NCBI GenBank assembly: GCA_030917105.1
Contig: JAUPVI010000080.1
Location: 1-5,041, forward strand
DNA from: Candidatus Babelota bacterium
GTDB lineage: Bacteria; Babelota; Babeliae; Babelales; JAUPTZ01
Reading direction: 5' to 3'
Length of the DNA: 5,041 bases
Part shown: positions 1 to 5,041 of the stretch, one piece after another
Position numbering within the stretch: the stretch's first letter is position 1
Layout: the number at the start of each line of letters is the position of its first letter
Made by a program: the position numbers and the translations under genes
The notes under the pieces: generated by a model
What the model saw: the letters and a program-made list of their open reading frames with translations, nothing else
Told to the model about the DNA's origin: nothing
The model's database searches: none

Positions 1-1466
1 CGTTTTGCCGGTGCGATGCCAACCGATTGTCCCAAGAGACAACCAAGAACCAGGGCTTTCATGATGGTTGATTTGCCGCCTGCATTAACGCCACTAATGA
101 CAAGGTTGTTGGGGTGCTCGGGCGCTGCTAGTGACAGTGTATTTAAGACCACTTTATCTGCGGGAATCGATGGATGATAAAAATCTTGTGCATGGATAAC
201 CGGTGTTTGTGAATTTTCGATAAACTCAACAAAGCAGTACGGTGCATTGTTTTGTTGTCGTTCGCGCATGAGTGTGGCAAGGGACAGGTAGGCATCTATA
301 TACCCGATAAGAACAAGGCCATTGAGCATGATAGGCAGAACTTTTTTTGCTTCAAGGAGTGCATTTGCTACGGTACCTTGGTTTGATATGATACTTTGCA
401 TAATTCCTGGAATGCCACCATCTTTTGGTGGGGTAAAAGCTGAGGGCGAGAGTTGTTTTGCGAGGGGTTGTAGCTGTGGTGCGTAATCGATTGCATAACG
501 CTCACTATAGGCAGAAAACTCCGAAAACTCGCTGATTTTTTCAGCTGCAGTGATGATTGGCAGCTGCGACATAAGTACTTGTACTGCCGAAAGGCGCCGT
601 TGAATATACGTGGTTGTTTCGGCTAAATCTTTGAGGAGGCCAATGGTTTCGTAGGCGCGATAACCAGAAAGCGCAGAAATGAGGGTAAAAACCGCGATCA
701 ACCCAGCATTTTTGTGCTCTTCGTATGACTTGATTCCTTGTGCGGCTTTTTTTCCCGTTATGTATGCGGTATAGCAGAAAAATGGCAGCATACAGATCGA
801 GGTTAGGTGCAGTGCATTGAGGGCGGTACTTCTTATGAAAGAGGAAGGAATCCGACCAAAAGTATCGTACCAATTCAGAATTACTTCTTGGTTGAAGAAA
901 TCGGTTGCTCGAAGTGTAGCAATGAGATTTACTTCTTCTGCTGCTACGCGTTTGACGGCCTCTTGTAGTGTATTGAAAAGCTGGTCATCGGTGGTGAGGC
1001 GCCTAATAAATTCCTGGCGCTCTTGTAAGTATGAAAAATCAGTAAGGGGGTCGAGCAGTAGCCGTGTGAGTGTTAACTCACCAATCATTGTTTTGGTCCG
1101 CTTAAGAGATCCAACGACGGTTTTTTCCGGAATTTTGCTTTCATTCGTGAAAAACCCTAAGTTTTGCCAGACCTCTTGGTCGATAACGTTGCTTCGCGGT
1201 AGGGGGTCAGCCGCAGCGATGTATGTTTTAAGCTTTTCAAGAGAAGCGAATACGAGGTCTGCACGTGTAAGGGTCGGAAGCTCAAGCTTGCTACTTGTTT
1301 CAGTAATGGCTTCGGTTGGGTTATTGTGCTCTTCTTCTGGCTTAATGAGCATACTAACGAATGTTGCTTCGATATCTTGGTAACGGTTTTGCGTGGTGGG
1401 GACACTGCTCCAGCAGGTGCCGGAAAAAAGAGCAATGCCCAAGAAAAGCAGCGGATAAGGATACAT
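1..1466 (-). CDS. Membrane-associated MutS-like ATPase, paralogue 3 (3'-partial, runs off the left edge)
   Basis: Reading the minus strand from the ATG at 1466 gives 488 codons with no stop before the window edge. The first 18 residues (MYPYPLLFLGIALFSGTC) are hydrophobic but carry no Lys or Arg, so they form only a weak signal peptide or anchor. Residues about 116-178 match the MutS core (domain III): IGELTLTRLLLDPLTD followed by LQERQEFIRRL. Two hydrophobic stretches (about 217-238 and 253-271) flank a short Lys-rich loop and look like a membrane hairpin. The ATPase domain starts near 400. It has YCFVE (410-414), TPVI...FYHP, and a textbook MutS Walker A, SGVNAGGKST (458-467). Walker B, the signature motif and the His switch must lie beyond base 1; by comparison with the paralogue at 3666-4991 about 170 residues are missing, for a full length near 655. 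No mismatch-recognition domain I is visible. The start is supported by the absence of any other in-frame ATG, GTG or TTG nearby, but its Shine-Dalgarno is weak. Function beyond ATP-driven conformational switching is unknown. Confidence 0.88.
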   Translation of the reverse strand, partial: MYPYPLLFLGIALFSGTCWSSVPTTQNRYQDIEATFVSMLIKPEEEHNNPTEAITETSSKLELPTLTRADLVFASLEKLKTYIAAADPLPRSNVIDQEVWQNLGFFTNESKIPEKTVVGSLKRTKTMIGELTLTRLLLDPLTDFSYLQERQEFIRRLTTDDQLFNTLQEAVKRVAAEEVNLIATLRATDFFNQEVILNWYDTFGRIPSSFIRSTALNALHLTSICMLPFFCYTAYITGKKAAQGIKSYEEHKNAGLIAVFTLISALSGYRAYETIGLLKDLAETTTYIQRRLSAVQVLMSQLPIITAAEKISEFSEFSAYSERYAIDYAPQLQPLAKQLSPSAFTPPKDGGIPGIMQSIISNQGTVANALLEAKKVLPIMLNGLVLIGYIDAYLSLATLMRERQQNNAPYCFVEFIENSQTPVIHAQDFYHPSIPADKVVLNTLSLAAPEHPNNLVISGVNAGGKSTIMKALVLGCLLGQSVGIAPAK

Positions 1467-1518
1467 AAGATGCCTGCCCTTGGTACGTGTGGTTACGAGC
1501 AGGCATCTTAGTTTTTTT
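1466..1518 (+). terminator. 12-bp perfect inverted repeat plus T7 tract; terminator-like on the plus strand
   Basis: TAAGATGCCTGC (1466-1477) and GCAGGCATCTTA (1499-1510) are exact reverse complements around a 21-base loop. On the plus strand the stem is followed one base later by seven Ts (1512-1518), the layout of an intrinsic terminator, although the loop is long. No plus-strand gene precedes it, so it could only end antisense transcription. Read on the minus strand the T tract becomes an A tract before the stem and no U tract follows, so it should not stop the operon efficiently. There it instead places the last stem base on the A of the start codon at 1466 and pairs the only Shine-Dalgarno-like bases. 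The hairpin is certain as a sequence structure; its role is uncertain. Confidence 0.5.
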
Positions 1519-1534
1519 AATGAAATTAAATCAA
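1505..1534 (-). promoter_or_regulatory. Possible weak promoter for paralogue 3
   Basis: On the minus strand TTGATT (1529-1534) and TAAGAT (1505-1510) are separated by 18 bases of A/T-rich sequence. Each hexamer matches four of six sigma-70 consensus positions. The second hexamer overlaps the outer arm of the inverted repeat, so a transcript starting here would lack that arm and could not form the hairpin, unlike read-through transcript from the upstream gene. AT-rich spacers often give such matches by chance. Confidence 0.25.
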
Positions 1535-1548
1535 TGGATAATCAGATA

Positions 1549-3663
1549 TTAAATTAACCGGCCGCGCTCGATACCTTGTTCTTTGAGGAATTGGTCGGCA
1601 AAATCTAAAATTGCTGGGTCAAAACCTTGTTGGCGCGCTAAGTCGATGGCAATAACTTGGTGTGCACGGCCTGGTTCAAGTTTGAATGGATGCGTAAAGT
1701 TCCCGTTCGGTTTTTTGATGACTGATACATGATAGTTCATGTAGAAACCATTAGTATCTTGTGGCAGTGCCGTCAATTTTACAAAATGAGTGGCCATGAT
1801 TGGCATGCAATTTGGGTACTTTGATAAGCCGTAGCAAATACCAAAAGTAGCAGCTTCACCTTCTTTTGGTGCCGTGCTGCTGAGCAATTCGTCTGCGACG
1901 ATGAAAGCAAACTGGCTGGCCGGCAACGATGTTGTTGTTTGGACGATGTAATTGATCCGGTCTTCTTCTGCTTGGAACAGTGAGCGACCTTCGGCGATAT
2001 TGTCTACCGGATTAAGGTAGGTTAGCATCTTACTCATTGGGGTCAAAACGGCATTTCGTGCCGGTGCAATACCCAGAGATTGGCTAAGGAGAAGACAGAG
2101 CGCAATCGAACGAATATTCATCGACTTACCAGAGGCGTTTGGCCCGGTAACAATCATGCCTTGATGCCCATTTTCTCCGAGTACAATAGTGTTGAGGACC
2201 GACTTGTCTGCTGGTATCAGTGGGTGAGAGTAATCTGCCAGATTCAGATAGGGGGTAGCCATAGTGGCATAACGAGCAAAACTCCATGGCGTTGGTGACG
2301 CATTTTTTTCATCGATAAGAGTACCAATGCTCAAGTAGGCTTCAAGAGCGCCAAGAGTTTTGAACAATGGGCGAAACTCGTCTTGTATGCGCAAGAATTG
2401 CGGAACTGCTTGTAGCACTTTGCCGACGTTGGCAAAGCAGTACGAGTTTGAAGTAAAGGTGCTGCTTGAAACGGTACCAAAAAACTTCTTGAGTTTCGTA
2501 TTTTCTCCATTTGCAAAGGCGGAAAGATCAGAGAACCCTTCAAGATTGTCGCAGAGAAATTGCTCTTCGCGAATGGTTTTGTAGATATCAAGAACAATAC
2601 GTCGCCATTTGACGAAAACAGCAAAGCGAGTCCGGAGATAAGTAACAAAAGCCTTATATGTTTGCACGCTCTTCCACCAGGTTGGCATGTTTGCTGCTAT
2701 AGGGACTACTATCGCGAGGGCAGAGAGAGTTATCAGTGCATTTGCACGATTAAATTCTTTTTTACCGCTTATGAAGTCGGGGATAGAGGCTATGTTGCGC
2801 AAAAGGTTGTAAGTTACTGGTGTCCAGGGGCCTAGGCCAGGGAGGTCTAAGACATTACGTAGATCGTCATGACCGTCTCTAACGCGCCTTCGTGCTTCTG
2901 AAAAAGGAATCTCAGCCATTTTATGATACCCGTAAGGAAGTAGCAATCGGGAAAGCAGCCCAATACCAATTTCTAATTTTGCTATGGAAATAAGAGGTTT
3001 AATGTCGTTCATACGACGATTAAATTCCAGCCATACAGCATCATTGTTGCCGCGATAACGCTTCTGGCTGCCTTTATAGAATGTTTCCTGTGCAAATTTG
3101 CTGTAAATAAGATCGTTGTCATTCCAGAGGCTATACATTTTTTCCTCAAGAGTGGCGAGTTCTTTAAAAAGAGCAGCCAGTGTTTTTCCTAATTGCGGAC
3201 GTGCCATAAAATAGCGCGCAAGATTTTGCCGCATTTCAAGCTCGTTCTGATTTGTGGATGGCATAACCATCCATTTTGCTTGTGCTATTTTTCCGTTCAA
3301 TGAGGCACCGCGGTAGGTAGATTCCAAAACAGTATAGTCAGGGCGATCAATGTTATAGAAAAAGAGGTTCAAGTCAGTAATAGACTTGGCATCAAGGCAT
3401 GATGCTACCTCTTCAGTATTCTTATCTCCACCAAGAAATTGAAGGAGAATGTCATGCATCTCATATGGAGAGAGCTTGTGTCCTGGGAATGAGACCCCAT
3501 TTTCCCCCTTTTTTATTTCCTGGGTTGCCCGGACTGCTGGGAAATTTTTGAGTATTTCTGCGCGCAGCAACTCATATGGTTGCATGCTTTGTCCCAGAAG
3601 GGCTACGTTTAACCCGAAAAAAAACAGCGTGCTGGCAATAGCTTTAAATGAGAAATGTTTCAT
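1549..3663 (-). CDS. Exported or membrane-anchored MutS-like ATPase, divergent middle paralogue (704 aa)
   Basis: This is the only complete gene here. The N-terminus has a classic Sec signal: Lys2 and Lys7, a hydrophobic run at about 8-23, then LLGQS as a possible cleavage zone. Residues about 109-178 resemble the MutS core (domain III), with MVMPSTNQNELEMRQNLARY. A strong hydrophobic segment lies at about 308-328 and is followed by long helical, basic stretches that may correspond to the MutS levers. The ATPase domain covers about 435-700: YLSIGTL, HPLIPADKSVLNT, Walker A TGPNASGKS (506-514), signature-like SLFQAEEDR (561-569), Walker B FIVADE (Asp591, Glu592), His switch ATHF (624-627), and the family C-terminal pattern HQVIAIDLARQQGF. 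Walker A is unusual, with Ser511 where the second Gly is usual and Met515 where Thr is usual, and the conserved GT after Walker B is SST. The catalytic Lys, Asp, Glu and His are all present, so ATP binding is likely. The gene starts 2 bases after its neighbour's stop with a good Shine-Dalgarno. No domain I and no Smr domain are seen. Substrate unknown. Confidence 0.92.
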   Translation of the reverse strand: MKHFSFKAIASTLFFFGLNVALLGQSMQPYELLRAEILKNFPAVRATQEIKKGENGVSFPGHKLSPYEMHDILLQFLGGDKNTEEVASCLDAKSITDLNLFFYNIDRPDYTVLESTYRGASLNGKIAQAKWMVMPSTNQNELEMRQNLARYFMARPQLGKTLAALFKELATLEEKMYSLWNDNDLIYSKFAQETFYKGSQKRYRGNNDAVWLEFNRRMNDIKPLISIAKLEIGIGLLSRLLLPYGYHKMAEIPFSEARRRVRDGHDDLRNVLDLPGLGPWTPVTYNLLRNIASIPDFISGKKEFNRANALITLSALAIVVPIAANMPTWWKSVQTYKAFVTYLRTRFAVFVKWRRIVLDIYKTIREEQFLCDNLEGFSDLSAFANGENTKLKKFFGTVSSSTFTSNSYCFANVGKVLQAVPQFLRIQDEFRPLFKTLGALEAYLSIGTLIDEKNASPTPWSFARYATMATPYLNLADYSHPLIPADKSVLNTIVLGENGHQGMIVTGPNASGKSMNIRSIALCLLLSQSLGIAPARNAVLTPMSKMLTYLNPVDNIAEGRSLFQAEEDRINYIVQTTTSLPASQFAFIVADELLSSTAPKEGEAATFGICYGLSKYPNCMPIMATHFVKLTALPQDTNGFYMNYHVSVIKKPNGNFTHPFKLEPGRAHQVIAIDLARQQGFDPAILDFADQFLKEQGIERGRLI

Positions 3664-3665
3664 GA

Positions 3666-4991
3666 TTATTCCTTTGTCGGTACGTAACGGTCTGGGTGAT
3701 TGAGAACATCACGCATTTTCTGTGTCATAACTAGCGGTAGGCCTACTTTTTCAAGTAGGTCAGGGGCAATCTGTTGTGTTGTTGATCCTTCGTAGAGGCC
3801 GTATGGATAGACAAATTCACCGTTTTCATCTTTTTCTACAACGACTTTCATGTTCTTATAAAGGTCTTTTCTGTCTTTTGCCAGTGTTGTAAGGCCTGGG
3901 AAGTGTGAAGCAAGGAGTAAGACGCTATTTGGATACATACCAAGCTTTTTTGCTATTGCATGAGCAAGCGCTTGACCTTCTAGGTATTCGGTACCGGTAC
4001 AAATTTCATCCAAAATGGTGACACTAAATTGGTTGCTTGGCAACGCATTCACAGTATCAAGGAGTTCTTGTGCTCGCGTTATTTCAGCACGAAAGAGTGA
4101 TTGTTGTTTGCTTACGTCATCAGTAATATTGAGGTGGGTATTGATAGTATGAAATGGCGTAAAAGAGAACGAGCGTGCCGGCGCCACACCAAAGACCTGG
4201 CCAAAAATACAGCACAAGGCAACTGCTTTCATGTGTGTTGATTTACCGCCTGCGTTAACGCCGCTTATCATGATGCTGCGCGGATTATTGTTGTTGCCAA
4301 TAGCGATTGAGTTGGTGACAACGACTTTTTCATTGACCACTGGGTGATGGAAGTCTGTTGCATTGATAACAGGGGTCGATTGGTTTTCCAGGATCTCTAC
4401 AAAGCAGTATGGCGCATGTGAATTCTTTCGTTCCCGAAGTAATTTTGCTACGGAAAGGTAGGCATCGAGGTGACCAATGAGAATCATGCCATCACTTGCT
4501 TTTGCCATCACTTTTTTTGCCTCAAGAAGAGCATTTGCAACGTCTCCCTTGCCAGCAAAAAAAGTTTTAAATGTCACGGGTATGCCGCCATCTGCTGGTG
4601 GCACAAACTTATTTTTATCAAGACGGCGAGCTAGCTCTTCGAGTTCCATCTCTGTTGTTTCACTATACCGTTCGCTTTGCATTCTCAATTCGCTTACTGT
4701 TTGTACGGCCGGCAGGCTGTTGATTGACGCTAGCGCGCGGAAAAGAGCGTTAATGGAAGAAAGTCGTCGTTGAATGTATGCTGCTGTTTGTGCTTCACGG
4801 CGCATTTGACCGAATAGGCTGATAGCCATGAAAGTAAAGTAGGCTCCGCAGACACCCATGGCTGTTGGAACAAGGGATTTAATTATTTTGTATCTCCTGT
4901 TGCTCTTGAATGTGCCGATAATTTTATTTACATTACTTTCAATTTCTAGATCAGTTAGATTATTTTCGCCAAACCATCGCGCAATTTTCAT
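3666..4991 (-). CDS. Membrane-associated MutS-like ATPase, paralogue 1 (441 codons from first ATG, probably 5'-partial)
   Basis: The C-terminal half is a complete MutS domain V: YCFVE (195-199), TPVI...FHHP, Walker A SGVNAGGKST (243-252), SLFRAEITR (298-306), Walker B VTILDE (Asp328, Glu329) followed by ICTGTEYLEGQALAHAI, His switch ASHF (361-364), and the C-terminal pattern QQIAPDLLEKVGLPL. A hydrophobic segment lies at about 39-60 and is followed by the helix EAQTAAYIQRRLSS. A family motif PPADGGIP sits at 131-138. From about residue 71 it matches the gene at 1-1466 at a constant offset of 215 residues, so if both are the same size about 215 N-terminal residues (signal and MutS core) are absent. 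The ATG at 4991 has no Shine-Dalgarno and the frame stays open for 16 more codons to the window edge, so this start is probably internal and the gene continues beyond 5041. The alternative is a genuinely short form without the core domain. The stop TAA (3666-3668) lies 2 bases before the next gene, in an apparent operon. Confidence 0.9.
   Translation of the reverse strand: MKIARWFGENNLTDLEIESNVNKIIGTFKSNRRYKIIKSLVPTAMGVCGAYFTFMAISLFGQMRREAQTAAYIQRRLSSINALFRALASINSLPAVQTVSELRMQSERYSETTEMELEELARRLDKNKFVPPADGGIPVTFKTFFAGKGDVANALLEAKKVMAKASDGMILIGHLDAYLSVAKLLRERKNSHAPYCFVEILENQSTPVINATDFHHPVVNEKVVVTNSIAIGNNNNPRSIMISGVNAGGKSTHMKAVALCCIFGQVFGVAPARSFSFTPFHTINTHLNITDDVSKQQSLFRAEITRAQELLDTVNALPSNQFSVTILDEICTGTEYLEGQALAHAIAKKLGMYPNSVLLLASHFPGLTTLAKDRKDLYKNMKVVVEKDENGEFVYPYGLYEGSTTQQIAPDLLEKVGLPLVMTQKMRDVLNHPDRYVPTKE
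3670..3675 (-). promoter_or_regulatory. Ribosome binding site of the 704-codon gene, inside the end of its upstream neighbour
   Basis: The minus strand reads AAAGGA, then AATAATC, then ATG, with the purine core 6 bases before the start codon at 3663. The site overlaps the last Lys and Glu codons of the upstream gene, and that gene's TAA lies between the site and the ATG. This fixes the start of the 704-codon gene and indicates translational coupling, since ribosomes ending the first gene stop on the second gene's initiation region. Confidence 0.8.
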
Positions 4992-5041
4992 GTTTCTGCG
5001 GACAGTACTTGCGCAAGACCCATCAAAGCTTATAAGGAACT
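4992..5041 (-). other. Window edge: probable 5' continuation of paralogue 1
   Basis: In the frame of the 441-codon gene these 50 bases are open (FLISFDGSCASTVRRN) and contain no ATG, GTG or TTG. The peptide does not clearly match the paralogues. A neighbouring frame reads ALMGLAQVLSAET and then stops at a TGA overlapping the ATG at 4991. That peptide looks more like the Leu-rich helix before the conserved Trp in the 704-residue protein. A pair of compensating base errors near the edge, or simple chance, could explain this. Confidence 0.4.

Noticed and set aside
1..18. Lipoprotein signal in paralogue 3 (LFSGTC at residues 13-18)
   Set aside because: That refers to bases about 1413-1430. The residue before Cys is Thr, where lipoboxes have Gly, Ala or Ser, and the n-region has no positive charge.
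1157..1435. Second minus-strand open frame of 92 codons (likewise 541-873)
   Set aside because: Both are out-of-frame readings of paralogue 3, whose correct frame continues unbroken from 1466 to the window edge.
817..1511. Plus-strand open frames at 817-1383 and 1326-1511
   Set aside because: They lie opposite paralogue 3, whose minus-strand frame has a recognisable MutS core. Their translations are Ser/Arg-rich with no family resemblance.
1519..1548. Terminator after the 704-codon gene on the minus strand
   Set aside because: The AT-rich stretch has no GC-containing stem before an A-to-T tract in the right orientation; only the plus-strand-oriented hairpin is present.
2080..2835. Open frames on both strands within the 704-codon gene (2080-2298, 2331-2648, 2360-2584, 2560-2835)
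   Set aside because: Overlaps of a well-supported coding frame, without ribosome binding sites or recognisable protein features.
4477..4773. Plus-strand open frame of 98 codons
   Set aside because: Lies opposite the conserved YCF and DGGIP region of paralogue 1; composition is Ser/Arg/Ala-rich shadow sequence.
1..4991. Annotation of these genes as mismatch-repair mutS or as mutS2
   Set aside because: The mismatch-recognition domain I expected at the N-terminus of MutS is not seen, and the two proteins with a visible C-terminus end just after domain V with no Smr nuclease domain. The hydrophobic segments fit neither family.
5025..5041. TTATAA near the right edge as a -10 element for paralogue 1
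   Set aside because: No -35 element can be assessed at the edge, and the open frame suggests this stretch is coding.

Overview
This 5041-base window holds three consecutive genes, all on the minus strand, and all three encode proteins of one family: MutS-like P-loop ATPases with membrane segments. In transcription order they are a gene truncated or nearly truncated at its 5' end by the right window edge (441 codons visible from its first ATG, 3666-4991), a complete 704-codon gene (1549-3663), and a gene whose start lies at 1466 and whose 3' end runs off the left edge (488 codons visible). The first two are separated by 2 bases and are almost certainly translated from one message. The third follows after an 82-base gap that carries a perfect 12-bp inverted repeat and a weak promoter-like pair of hexamers. 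There is no gene-free stretch above 300 bases. I see no RNA genes, mobile elements or CRISPR arrays.

All three proteins carry the MutS ATPase domain (domain V): a Walker A of the GPNxxGKS type in each, and in the two genes where the region is present, the SLF..E signature-like motif, a Walker B ending in Asp-Glu, and the His switch. The two proteins whose N-terminal half is visible also have a recognisable MutS core segment (domain III: ...P..d...L..RQ...). None shows the MutS mismatch-recognition domain I, and none has room for a MutS2 Smr domain in the part that can be seen. Instead each has one or two hydrophobic segments in the middle of the chain, where the DNA-contacting clamp sits in classical MutS, and the two visible N-termini are hydrophobic and signal-peptide-like. 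These are therefore unlikely to be housekeeping mismatch-repair enzymes. Their substrate is unknown.

The first and third genes are close paralogues: they align without net insertion or deletion for about 200 codons, at a constant offset of 4170 bases. The middle gene is more divergent, with an altered Walker A and an altered segment after Walker B. The proteins may assemble as homo- or heterodimers, as MutS-family ATPases normally do, but that is inference.

Organism: bacterial, standard genetic code, moderate GC (mid-40s percent by eye), Shine-Dalgarno use visible, Sec-type signal peptide suggesting a diderm. Tandem, exported or membrane-bound MutS-like proteins bring to mind reduced-genome intracellular lineages such as Candidatus Dependentiae (Babeliae), with Bacteroidota as an alternative. 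This placement is a low-confidence guess and no marker gene in the window tests it.
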